A stretch of 56,562 bases of DNA from an uncultured Oscillospiraceae bacterium (GTDB lineage Bacteria > Bacillota > Clostridia > Oscillospirales > Oscillospiraceae). The notes below the pieces were generated by a model. It saw only the letters and a list, made by a program, of their open reading frames with translations. It did no database searches and was not told where the DNA came from. Within the stretch, counting starts at the first letter, position 1. Each line of letters starts with the position of its first letter. Shown piece by piece: positions 35,083-42,864 of this stretch. The stretch spans positions 1-56,562 of the forward strand of contig CAAEUZ010000090.1 of NCBI GenBank assembly GCA_900759385.1, given 5' to 3'. Both the position numbers and the translations under genes were made by a program.

Positions 35083-35925
35083 ATGAAACGTAAAACTAAA
35101 GAGCGCATAGGGTATATAGCCCTCAATATTGCCTTCATTCTCCTGTGCCTGGTCACGCTGATACCGATATACTACGCGGTAAACGTGTCCTTCTCCGGGC
35201 CGGGCAGCTCGCTCTCCGGGGATTTTTCGTTTCTTCCAGAGAACCCCTCGCTGGAAAATTACCGCGCCATCCTTTTTGACGAGCCATTTTTGCTATGGCT
35301 CAAAAATTCGCTGCTGCTTAGCGTGGGTACAGTCGCCATAGCCATGCTCTGCGCCGTGACGGCGGCCTACGCCTGCTCTCGCTGGAGATTCAAAGGCCGC
35401 AGGCCACTGCTCATGGCTTTACTCGTACTCAACGCCTTCCCGCAGGTGCTCTCGCTCTTTGCATATTACCGCATACTGCGTCTTGCCGGGCTGCTGAATT
35501 CCCACATAGGGCTGATGCTCATATACGCGGGGAGCATGTGTGTCTTTGCCGTCTGGAACATGAAGGGATACTTCGATTCCATACCGGTCGAAATAGAGGA
35601 GGCGTCAAAGATAGACGGTGCAAACGACGCTCAGATGATATGGCGTATCGTCCTGCCGCTTGCGAAACCGGCCATCGTCGTCACCTGTGTCATGGTGCTC
35701 ATAACCGTCTGGAACGAGTACCTGTTTGCGACTACCTTCCTGCTGGACAGCGATTACTATTCGCTCTCGGCGGGGCTTTATCAGCTGCAAAGCAACGACT
35801 ACACCCGCTCTTGGCCGCTGTTCACGGCGGCAAGCATACTCGCGTCGATACCGCTGCTGCTGATTTTCTTCAAGATACAAAAATACATGGTCTCCGGTCT
35901 CACCGCCGGCGGCGTGAAAGGATAA
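35083..35925 (+). CDS. Sugar ABC transporter permease, MalG-like
   Basis: 280-residue membrane subunit with six predicted segments. The EAA loop EIEEASKIDGANDAQMIWRI and VLPLAKPA is intact, so an ATPase must pair with it; none is encoded in the element. Only 2 nt separate it from the GH13 gene. Confidence 0.92.
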   Translation: MKRKTKERIGYIALNIAFILLCLVTLIPIYYAVNVSFSGPGSSLSGDFSFLPENPSLENYRAILFDEPFLLWLKNSLLLSVGTVAIAMLCAVTAAYACSRWRFKGRRPLLMALLVLNAFPQVLSLFAYYRILRLAGLLNSHIGLMLIYAGSMCVFAVWNMKGYFDSIPVEIEEASKIDGANDAQMIWRIVLPLAKPAIVVTCVMVLITVWNEYLFATTFLLDSDYYSLSAGLYQLQSNDYTRSWPLFTAASILASIPLLLIFFKIQKYMVSGLTAGGVKG

Positions 35926-35927
35926 AC

Positions 35928-37598
35928 ATGAAAAAGGAAGCGATATTTCACCGGCCAATGAGCGAATACGCCTTTGGCCTGGACGAGGACACCACAGTAT
36001 TCCGGCTGCGCAGCGCTCCCGGTGACGTCGAGCGCTGCACGCTCTGGTACGGCGACACTTCAAGTCCGGAGACACCTGTGCCTGTATTTCATGCGGAAAT
36101 GGCGCTCAAGTATCACGGTGAAAACTGCGACTGGTGGGAGACCGAGCTGCGCGGTACTTTTCACCGACTCTATTACTACTTTGAGCTCACGGGCGACGAG
36201 ACGCTGTATTACTCCGGTGAGGTATTTTTCACTCAGCCAAGTGCAGAGCGCGCTGAATACTTCAAGTTCCCATTCAACCACCGCGCGGATATCGCCCGCG
36301 TCCCTGATTGGGTGTCGGATGCCGTGGTGTACAATATTTTCCCCGACAGCTTTGCAAGTTCCCGGCGCGCGATTGCCGGAAGTGGGACCGAAAAACATAC
36401 CAGCGGCGCTCTTTCCCGCTCGCGTCTCGGCGGCACGATAAACGGCATACGCGAAAATCTCGATTACATATCCGCTCTCGGAGCCAACTGTATCTATCTG
36501 AATCCCATCTTTGCCGCCGGGCAGTATCACAAGTACGACACGATAGACTACCTACACATTGACCCCTGCTTAGGTACGGACGAGGATTTCCGCGCTCTTG
36601 TGGACAAGTGCCACGCACGCGGGATACGCGTCATACTTGACGGCGTGTTCAACCACTGCGGCGCACAGTTTTTTGCCTTCCGCGACGTGCTCGAAAGGCA
36701 GGAGCGCAGCCGCTACGCAAGCTGGTTTTACCGTCTGCAGTTTCCCGTTGCATACCCCGAAGCAGGCGAACGGCCAAATTATGAATGCTTCTGTTATGAA
36801 CGGCTTATGCCCAAGCTTGATACGTCAAACCCAGAAGTATGCGACTACCTCTGCGCCGTCGGTGAGCACTGGCTGCGCGAATTTGACACAGACGGATGGC
36901 GTCTCGACGTAGCAGACGAGCCGAACGACGGATTCTGGAGGGAGTTTCGCCGGCGCTGCAAATCCGTCAAGAGCGACGCGCTGCTCATAGGCGAAGTTTG
37001 GGGCAGCGCAAGGCATTGGCTAAGCGGAGATATGCTCGATTCCACCATGAACTACGACTTCCGCAATCACTGCCGGCACTTTTTCGCCGAGGGCAGCATC
37101 GACGCGCGCACCTTCGCCGGACGTTGCTCGGATATGCTCATGCGCTATAAACGTCAGATTGCCGCAGCACAGCTGAACCTGCTTGACAGCCACGATGTCA
37201 GTCGCTTCCTTAATCTATGCAGAGGCGATGTGCGGCGCTTGAAGCTGGCAGTTATGTTCATGTGCTGCTTTCCGGGTATGCCCTGTGTATTCTATGGCGA
37301 TGAGCTTGGCGTCTCCGGCATAGACGAATTGGATTTCCGGCGCGCCATGCCCTGGCAGAGCGGAGACGCGGAGCTGCTGGAGTTTTACCGCGACGCGATA
37401 TCCCTGCGACGAAATCACCCCGCGCTTCGTCACGGCGAGCTGCGCTTTCTCCGCGCCGAGCCGGGTGAACGCGTGCTTGTGTTTGAGCGAAAATTGCCAA
37501 GTGATAAGCTGATAGTAGCTATCAATTCAGCAGAAACCGAGTATAATTATTCCGGTCATAAGATCCCGCCGCTCTCATGGGTAATAGTAGAGCAATAA
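35928..37598 (+). CDS. Cytoplasmic GH13 alpha-glucosidase/neopullulanase-type enzyme
   Basis: 556-residue glycoside hydrolase without a signal peptide. An N-terminal beta-sandwich of about 120 residues is followed by the catalytic barrel starting at DWVSDAVVYNIFPDSFASS. The four GH13 regions are present: DGVFNHCG, GWRLDVADE (nucleophile Asp), GEVWG (acid/base Glu) and LDSHDVSR (transition-state Asp). The layout matches cyclomaltodextrinase/neopullulanase-like enzymes that cut imported oligosaccharides. It is the last gene of the importer operon, and a strong terminator follows at 37679-37706. Confidence 0.9.
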   Translation: MKKEAIFHRPMSEYAFGLDEDTTVFRLRSAPGDVERCTLWYGDTSSPETPVPVFHAEMALKYHGENCDWWETELRGTFHRLYYYFELTGDETLYYSGEVFFTQPSAERAEYFKFPFNHRADIARVPDWVSDAVVYNIFPDSFASSRRAIAGSGTEKHTSGALSRSRLGGTINGIRENLDYISALGANCIYLNPIFAAGQYHKYDTIDYLHIDPCLGTDEDFRALVDKCHARGIRVILDGVFNHCGAQFFAFRDVLERQERSRYASWFYRLQFPVAYPEAGERPNYECFCYERLMPKLDTSNPEVCDYLCAVGEHWLREFDTDGWRLDVADEPNDGFWREFRRRCKSVKSDALLIGEVWGSARHWLSGDMLDSTMNYDFRNHCRHFFAEGSIDARTFAGRCSDMLMRYKRQIAAAQLNLLDSHDVSRFLNLCRGDVRRLKLAVMFMCCFPGMPCVFYGDELGVSGIDELDFRRAMPWQSGDAELLEFYRDAISLRRNHPALRHGELRFLRAEPGERVLVFERKLPSDKLIVAINSAETEYNYSGHKIPPLSWVIVEQ

Positions 37599-37613
37599 AA
37601 CCTCGCAAGTGGG

Positions 37614-37633
37614 GCGAGTGGCTAGCCACTCGC
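37614..37633. repeat. Perfect 20-bp palindrome after the GH13 gene
   Basis: GCGAGTGGCTAGCCACTCGC, its own reverse complement, 16 nt after the GH13 stop and upstream of the terminator. Role unknown. Confidence 0.8.
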
Positions 37634-37678
37634 GAAAAACACCTTGTTGGGATTTTATCCCAAACCCTAAAAACTCAG

Positions 37679-37706
37679 AACAGCCCGACCGTGCGGTCGG
37701 GCTGTT
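37679..37706 (+). terminator. Terminator of the maltodextrin operon
   Basis: AACAGCCCGACC and GGTCGGGCTGTT form a 12-bp stem with a 4-nt loop, followed by CTTTC. Confidence 0.85.
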
Positions 37707-37747
37707 CTTTCGGCGGCGCACCCTTACGGGCGCTTATTTTATCCTCC

Positions 37748-37811
37748 GCGACGGTTGCAACGGTTGCGACGGTTAAATTGGCAGTGCTCAGGCTATCGTT
37801 GCAACCGTCGC
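37748..37811. repeat. Iteron-like direct and inverted repeats at the repA 3' end
   Basis: GCGACGGTTGCAAC (37748-37761) and GTTGCAACCGTCGC (37798-37811) are perfect inverted copies, and the left arm is followed by another TTGCGACGGTT. The repeat spans the end of the ATPase gene and codes part of its Ala/Thr/Val tail. Confidence 0.7.
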
Positions 37812-38879
37812 AAGCGTCGCGCTCTCCGATTCCGCGACTACAACAGCGCCGGTCAGCCTGATGCGCCGTCCCTCGTGCCGAGCCAGGCTCTCGTATTTCA
37901 CATTATACTCGTCGAGCAGCCGTCCCGCATTTACGTTCAAATGCCGCGTCAGCCGGTTGACCGCCATGTCCGAGCCCAGCGCGAGCGCCAGCTCCGAGGG
38001 GCTTCCCTCCCAATGACCACCGCGCTCTTCTACAAGTCTTCTCACAGAATCGAGCACCGCGTCGGGTGGCTTCTTCCACAACTCTGTCTCGGCGCTCTCA
38101 AGGTTCCACACAAGGCTGTCACGCTCTTTCACAATATGCAGCCGCTGGTCGGGCTGGTCGCGCCCGACAACATCCAGCGTCGCCGTGAGGTCGGTGCGCT
38201 TTTCCTTGCGCATCAGCAGCGCTCCGTCAGCGCAGCCCAGCAGCCCGTTTGTCCCCGATAGCATCTCGAAGCAGTCTCCTGCGGCCTGCTTTCTCGTGTG
38301 ATGTACCGCCAGCACGCAGAGCTTGTGCTTGTCCGCAAAAGATTTCAATCGCGTCACGAGTTCATAGTCGCTGCCGTAGCTGTAGTCCCTCGACGCCTCC
38401 CTCACCTTTTGCAGCGTGTCGAGCACGATGAGCTTGGTGTCCGGGTGCTCGCGGACGAAGTATTCAAGCTGCCCGTCAAGGCCGTCGGAAAGCAGCTTGG
38501 CTTGGACAGAGAAGAACACGCTGCCTTCAGCGGCCACGCCGAACATCCGCGACATTCGCCCCTGCAAACGACCGTAGTCGTCTTCCAGTGCGAGATAGAG
38601 CACGGAACCCTGATGTACGTCGTAACCCCACAGCGGCTGGCCTGTGCCGACGTGATACGCTATCTGCGCAACGAGAAACGACTTGCCTATTTTCGGCGCA
38701 CCAGCGAGAAAGTACGCGCCCGCGTACAGCAGACCGTCTATTATAGACGGCCTGCTTTCGTACACGTTGTCAAAGAGTTCATTCAACGATACAGTATGCA
38801 GATAATCCGGGTTGTTCATCTGTCTCATCTTCCTGAGCAACCTGTTCATATCCATTTCTTCAGATTTACATTCGCTCAT
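37788..38879 (-). CDS. RepA-like AAA/RecA-fold ATPase of the element
   Basis: 363-residue ATPase of the hexameric RepA/RecA-like group found in plasmids and integrative elements. Walker A is GAPKIGKSF near residue 59, Walker B is LIVLDTLQKV, and VLAVHHTRKQAAGDCFE supplies the following motifs. The C-terminus has a possible winged-helix region and ends in an Ala/Thr/Val repeat tail. I place the start at 38879, overlapping the Xis-like gene by 14 nt; an in-frame ATG at 38894 is the alternative. It probably acts in replication or stability of the excised element. Confidence 0.82.
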   Translation of the reverse strand: MSECKSEEMDMNRLLRKMRQMNNPDYLHTVSLNELFDNVYESRPSIIDGLLYAGAYFLAGAPKIGKSFLVAQIAYHVGTGQPLWGYDVHQGSVLYLALEDDYGRLQGRMSRMFGVAAEGSVFFSVQAKLLSDGLDGQLEYFVREHPDTKLIVLDTLQKVREASRDYSYGSDYELVTRLKSFADKHKLCVLAVHHTRKQAAGDCFEMLSGTNGLLGCADGALLMRKEKRTDLTATLDVVGRDQPDQRLHIVKERDSLVWNLESAETELWKKPPDAVLDSVRRLVEERGGHWEGSPSELALALGSDMAVNRLTRHLNVNAGRLLDEYNVKYESLARHEGRRIRLTGAVVVAESESATLATVATIA

Positions 38880-39069
38880 TTGACTCACCGCCAATCTGCA
38901 TCCCGTAAAACTTCTTCTGAAAGTATTGAACCGGACACTTGCCAGAAACCGTTATGTATCCCATCCCTTTTAACTCCCGATTCATGTCCCTGACGATTTG
39001 ATACGCCTTACTCCTGCTTACTCCCATGATTTCTGCCACATCGGCTGCCGTGATAAACTGCGCTCTCAT
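38866..39069 (-). CDS. Excisionase-like small HTH protein
   Basis: 67-residue DNA-binding protein. The helix-turn-helix reads FITAADVAEIMGVSRSKAYQIV and is followed by RDMNRELKGMGYITVSGK, which resembles excisionase-type proteins of Firmicute integrative elements. ATGGAGGCAAA precedes the ATG at 39069. It overlaps repA and is driven by the consensus promoter at 39154-39182. Whether it directs excision or activates repA is not decided by sequence. Confidence 0.75.
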   Translation of the reverse strand: MRAQFITAADVAEIMGVSRSKAYQIVRDMNRELKGMGYITVSGKCPVQYFQKKFYGMQIGGESNERM

Positions 39070-39153
39070 TTTGCCTCCATTATTTAATTTGTGCATCTCT
39101 AATGCGCTCATTTCCACCAGTCTTTCATAATGCGCACTTTTAATACGTCTTGC

Positions 39154-39182
39154 ATTATACGCTTTATGCGCATTCTTGTCAA
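39154..39182 (-). promoter_or_regulatory. Consensus promoter for xis-repA
   Basis: Minus strand: -35 TTGACA (39182-39177), a 17-bp spacer, -10 TATAAT (39159-39154). Motifs of the type TGCGCATWA recur across it and are candidate XRE repressor sites. Confidence 0.85.
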
Positions 39183-39205
39183 TATCATTTTTGAGAAATA
39201 CGTAC

Positions 39206-39234
39206 TTGCAATTCGCTTTTGTTTCTGCTATACT
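39206..39234 (+). promoter_or_regulatory. Promoter for the XRE repressor
   Basis: -35 TTGCAA (39206-39211), a 17-bp spacer, -10 TATACT (39229-39234), divergent from the xis promoter. Confidence 0.7.
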
Positions 39235-39253
39235 CATCTCGAGGTGAATTTGA

Positions 39254-39931
39254 ATGGCACATTTCGATGAATCAGATGATTTCAACTATGAGGCACAAAG
39301 CTCTGAGTCATACGACGCGAAGGAAATCGGTCGCCGAATAAAACTGGCTCGGAAGGCAAGACGTATAAGCCAGAAAGAGCTGGCTGAAATGCTCAACCGC
39401 TCACTCAGGACAATCCAGAAATATGAGAGCGGTGATATTGAAGTTTCAGTCGCGGCACTTGTTTCCGTCTGCCAAGCGCTGCGCGTCCCGCTTTCGTATC
39501 TGGTGGGTCTTGGGACACGCAAGGCTCTTATCACGAGTCTTGCCGACGTAATGGACTTCCTGTTCATGCTTGAAAAAGTGAAAGAACTCCACTTTGCAAT
39601 CGAAGTTGAAAAGCCACCAAAGGACAGGGACTGGAGATGCTCCGTCTCTTTCAGCGGCACAGGTACGAACGCCAAACACAATGCCGCGCTCTGCCTTCTG
39701 CTTGAACAGTGGCAAGACCAACGCGAAAAACTCGCCGCGGACAAAATTACGGATAAGGACTATTCCGACTGGAAAGACCAGACCATATCCTACTGCTCCT
39801 TTGAGCGTATTGAACCTGTCGGGAGCAAAAATTCTGATCCCATGGGGCGTCCGTCCGATGAAGCATCCGAAGAAACAAATGTTCTCTCCGGGGATGAAAT
39901 GGCAGCGTTGCGTAATCTGCTGAGTAAATAA
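39254..39931 (+). CDS. XRE-family repressor of the element
   Basis: 225-residue regulator. The Cro/CI-type helix-turn-helix spans about residues 22-80 (RRISQKELAEMLNRSLRTIQ, then KYESGDIEVS). The C-terminal 140 residues show no peptidase motif and are not recognised. It is divergent from xis-repA, the usual lysogeny-like switch layout, and is followed 43 nt later by the integrase. Confidence 0.85.
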   Translation: MAHFDESDDFNYEAQSSESYDAKEIGRRIKLARKARRISQKELAEMLNRSLRTIQKYESGDIEVSVAALVSVCQALRVPLSYLVGLGTRKALITSLADVMDFLFMLEKVKELHFAIEVEKPPKDRDWRCSVSFSGTGTNAKHNAALCLLLEQWQDQREKLAADKITDKDYSDWKDQTISYCSFERIEPVGSKNSDPMGRPSDEASEETNVLSGDEMAALRNLLSK

Positions 39932-39974
39932 GCGAATTGAATACAGACCGTGACTTGGGAGAAAGGAGCGATTC

Positions 39975-41050
39975 GTGTCAGTAACGAAGGACAGTAAAAC
40001 AGACAAGTGGATGGCTCAGCTCCGTGTCAAGGATTGGACGGGCAAGGTCATCCACAAGAAAAAGCGCGGCTTCGCGACTAAGCGGGAGGCGCTGCAATGG
40101 GAAAGGGACTTCATAGCTCAGGCAAGCGCCAGCCTCGGCATGACGTTCAGGGACTTCATTGAGCTGTACAAACAGGACATGGAAAAGCGGCTCAAGCCCT
40201 CGACCATCGCGGGCAAGAAATGGCTCATAGATTTGAAGATAACCCCTTTCTTCGGCAAGATACCTCTCAATGAAATTAAGCCCACAGACATACGCCGTTG
40301 GCAAAATGGCCTGAGCAGCCATCGCGATGGGAACGGGAAACCATACTCCCAGACCTATCTGCGTTGTATCAACAATCAGCTCACAGCGATTTTCAACTAT
40401 GCGGTAAAATACTACGGCCTGAAAGAAAACCCCTGTCACAAGGCTGGGAGCATGGGTAAGAAAAACGCCGACGAATGTTGTTCTGGACAAAGGACGAATT
40501 CTCTCAGTTCATAGCTGCACTCAAAGAGCGCCCCGCGTCCTACGCAGCGTTTATGACCCTGTACTACACGGGAATGCGCGAAGGAGAACTGCTGGCGCTG
40601 ACTCCTGCCGACATAGACTTTGAAAAATCCATCATCATAAACAAGAGCTACCAGCGGCTCGGCAAAGAGGACGTAATCTCAACGCCAAAGACCGAAAAGA
40701 GCAGACGCACAGTGACCATACCCTCCGTTCTTAGCGACTGTCTCAGGGAGTATATAGGCAAGTGCTATGGGCTTCAACCGACTGACCGGCTGTTCCCGTA
40801 CACGAAAAGCTTCCTGTATCGCGAGATGGAATACGCCTGCAAGACCAGCGGCGTCAAGCGCATCCGCGTACACGACATTCGTCACAGCCACGCGGGCCTG
40901 CTTGTAGAAATGGGCTGTTCCCCGCTGCTCATAGCCGAGCGGCTCGGCCATGAGCGCGTCCAGACTACAATGGAAACCTACAGCCATCTCTACCCCAACA
41001 AACAGGCCGAAGTAGCACGTCAGCTCGACGGCATATTCGCCGCAGGCTGA
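39975..41050 (+). pseudogene. Tyrosine integrase broken by a one-base frameshift
   Basis: Two frames make one integrase of about 358 residues. Frame 1 (39975-40514, GTG start with AAAGGAGCGATTC) holds the arm-binding and SAM-like core-binding domains. Frame 2 (from about 40475) holds the catalytic domain with GMREGELLAL (Arg), HDIRHSHAGLL (His-x-x-Arg), LGHERVQTTMETYSHL (His, Tyr). The expected join KNADE-MLFWTKDEF is interrupted at about 40475 by what looks like loss of one A. It lies beside the right attachment site, as usual for such elements. A sequencing error, true decay or programmed frameshifting are the alternatives. Confidence 0.85.
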
Positions 41051-41051
41051 T

Positions 41052-41089
41052 GGCTACAACATCCTGCAAAGTGTAGCCAATTTGTAGCC
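41052..41089. repeat. TGTAGCC repeats near the right end
   Basis: TGTAGCC at 41072-41078 and 41083-41089 (11-bp period), plus an inverted copy GGCTACA at 41052-41058. Counterpart of the left-end pair. Confidence 0.55.
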
Positions 41090-41104
41090 GCTAAAAATAG
41101 CAAA

Positions 41105-41142
41105 ATCCCTGAAATGCCTGTAAGTACAGGCATTTCAGGGAT
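41105..41142. terminator. Terminator shared by integrase and guaA
   Basis: An 18-base inverted repeat around AG, effectively a stem of about 16 bp with ATCCCTGAAATGCCTG as its left arm. T-rich sequence follows on the minus side (ATTTTGCTATTTTT). It now ends guaA transcription. Confidence 0.85.
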
Positions 41143-41159
41143 GTAAGGTATATTAAATT

Positions 41160-41172
41160 CTTATTCCCACTC
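41160..41172. repeat. Right attachment site within the guaA 3' end
   Basis: CTTATTCCCACTC, the second copy of the repeat at 31131-31143, overlapping the guaA stop codon and the last three codons. Confidence 0.85.
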
Positions 41173-42144
41173 GATCGTTGCGGGCGGCTTGGGGGTCAGG
41201 TCGTAGAGGACGCGGTTTACGCCGGGGACTTCGTTTGTTATGCGCTCGGTCAGGCGCTTCATCAGCGGCCAGGGGAGTTCTTCGACCTCGGCGGTCATGG
41301 CGTCGCGGGTGTTCACGGCACGGATGACGACCGGCCAGGCGTCCACGCGCTTGCCGTCGCGCACGCCGGTGCTGGTCACGGGCGGGACAACGGTGAAGTA
41401 CTGCCAGACCGTCTTGTCCAGGCCCTCGCGGGCGAACTCCTCGCGCAGGATGGCGTCGCTCTCGCGCACGGCCTCGAGCCTGTCGCGGGTGATGGCACCG
41501 ACGCAGCGCACGCCCAGGCCGGGGCCCGGGAAAGGCTGGCGGTAGACCATGGAGTCAGGCAGGCCCAGGGCCTTGCCGACCACGCGCACCTCGTCCTTAT
41601 AGAGGAACTTGAGAGGCTCGACCAGCTCAAAGTGCATATCCTCCGGCAGACCGCCGACGTTGTGGTGGCTCTTTACAGGCCCGGACTCCACGATGTCAGG
41701 ATAGATGGTGCCCTGGGCGAGGAAGCCGATGCCCTCCAGCTTGCGGGCCTCCTCCTCAAAGATGCGGATAAACTCCTCGCCGATAATCTTGCGTTTGCGC
41801 TCCGGGTCGGCCACGCCGGCGAGCCTGTCCAGGAAGCGGTCAACCGCATCCACATATGTAAGGTTCGCGCCCAGCTGGTTGCGGAACACCTCTATGACCT
41901 GCTCGCTCTCGCCCTTGCGCATCAGCCCGTGGTTGACGTGCACGCACTCGAGCTGCCTGCCCACCGCCTTGATGAGCAGCGCCGCCACGACGGATGAATC
42001 CACGCCGCCGGAGAGCGCGAGCAGGACTTTGCCCCCGCCGATCTGCGCGCGCAGCGCGGCGGTCTGCTCGGCAATGAACGCCTCGGCCAGCTCGGGAGTG
42101 GTGATACGCTCCATTTCAGGTCTTTTGTTTGATGAATTAGTCAT
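41161..42144 (-). CDS. guaA: GMP synthase, ATP-pyrophosphatase plus dimerisation domains only
   Basis: 327-residue enzyme aminating XMP to GMP. The PP-loop ALSGGVDSS is near residue 46, QPFPGPGLGVRC lies further on, and the C-terminal dimerisation domain ends PKPPATIEWE. The glutamine amidotransferase domain of about 190 residues found at the N-terminus of most bacterial GuaA is absent; the protein starts with its own leader (MTNSSNKRP) and a good TTGGAGGCTGTT, so it is not simply truncated. Ammonia must come free or from a partner encoded elsewhere. The mobile element sits in its 3' end without altering the protein. Confidence 0.93.
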   Translation of the reverse strand: MTNSSNKRPEMERITTPELAEAFIAEQTAALRAQIGGGKVLLALSGGVDSSVVAALLIKAVGRQLECVHVNHGLMRKGESEQVIEVFRNQLGANLTYVDAVDRFLDRLAGVADPERKRKIIGEEFIRIFEEEARKLEGIGFLAQGTIYPDIVESGPVKSHHNVGGLPEDMHFELVEPLKFLYKDEVRVVGKALGLPDSMVYRQPFPGPGLGVRCVGAITRDRLEAVRESDAILREEFAREGLDKTVWQYFTVVPPVTSTGVRDGKRVDAWPVVIRAVNTRDAMTAEVEELPWPLMKRLTERITNEVPGVNRVLYDLTPKPPATIEWE

Positions 42145-42177
42145 AACAGCCTCCAAAATTGGTAATTATATGTCCGG

Positions 42178-42864
42178 GTGATTCACTTGACGATTGTAAT
42201 TATCAGGACGCTTATCGTATATTTTGCCCTGCTGCTGTTCATGCGCCTCATGGGCAAGCGTCAGCTCAGCGAGCTGGAGCTGCCCGAGCTGGCAGTCGCC
42301 GTGCTCATAGCCGACCTCGGCGCGCACCCGCTGCAGGACATAGGCATACCCCTCATGAACGGGCTGCTGCCCATGGTCGTCCTCTTCTGCTGCGAGGTAT
42401 TGATATCCGGCGCGGCGATGAAGAGCCCGCGCCTGCGCTCAGTGCTGTTTGGGCGGCCCAGCTTCCTCATACGCAACGGCAAGATTGACCAGCGCGAAAT
42501 GCGCCGCAGCCGCTTTACCCCCGATGAGCTGACGGAGCAGCTGCGCAGCAAGGACATCACTGACCTGTCCCATGTGCAGTACGCCATCCTGGAGACGGAC
42601 GGCGAGCTGAACGCCGTGCTCTATCCCCAGTACCGCCCCGCCACGGCCCAGGACCTGGGCCTCACGCCAACAGGCGGCGGATACCCGGTCATAGTTGTCA
42701 ACGACGGGCGCATCATGGGCGACAACCTCCGGTATCTAGGCCGGGACGAAAACTGGCTGCGCCGCGAGCTAAAGCGCTGGGGCCTGCGCTCGGCGCAGGA
42801 GGTATACCTGCTGGTAGCGGACGAGCGCGGCGCGCTTTTTTGCGCACCCAAGGAGGACAAGTGA
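42178..42864 (+). CDS. DUF421 membrane protein (YetF family)
   Basis: 228-residue protein. About three membrane segments lie in residues 1-75, followed by the cytoplasmic DUF421 domain (GRPSFLIRNGKIDQREMRRS; later PVIVVNDGRIM). The GTG at 42178 is the likely start; its Shine-Dalgarno site is weak. It overlaps the next gene by 1 nt. DUF421 proteins are common in spore formers and some are linked to spore membranes; the function is unknown. Confidence 0.88.
   Translation: MIHLTIVIIRTLIVYFALLLFMRLMGKRQLSELELPELAVAVLIADLGAHPLQDIGIPLMNGLLPMVVLFCCEVLISGAAMKSPRLRSVLFGRPSFLIRNGKIDQREMRRSRFTPDELTEQLRSKDITDLSHVQYAILETDGELNAVLYPQYRPATAQDLGLTPTGGGYPVIVVNDGRIMGDNLRYLGRDENWLRRELKRWGLRSAQEVYLLVADERGALFCAPKEDK

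Larger units (their letters stand above)
31131..41172. mobile_element. Integrated element in guaA carrying a maltodextrin operon
   Basis: About 10.0 kb between two copies of a 13-bp guaA-end repeat. Order: DUF6061-like ORF, lacI-type regulator, binding lipoprotein, two permeases, GH13 enzyme, RepA-like ATPase, Xis-like HTH, XRE repressor, tyrosine integrase next to the right end. Pairs of TGTAGCC lie near both ends. The guaA 3' end is a known target for integrative elements, and the inserted copy keeps guaA intact. The integrase is frameshifted, so the element is probably fixed unless rescued in trans. No relaxase, conjugation or phage structural genes are seen, so it is of satellite or small integrative-element type. 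Confidence 0.85.

Noticed and set aside
31131..41172. Prophage
   Set aside because: Integrase, repressor and Xis-like genes occur, but there are no capsid, terminase, tail or lysis genes; a small integrative element fits better.
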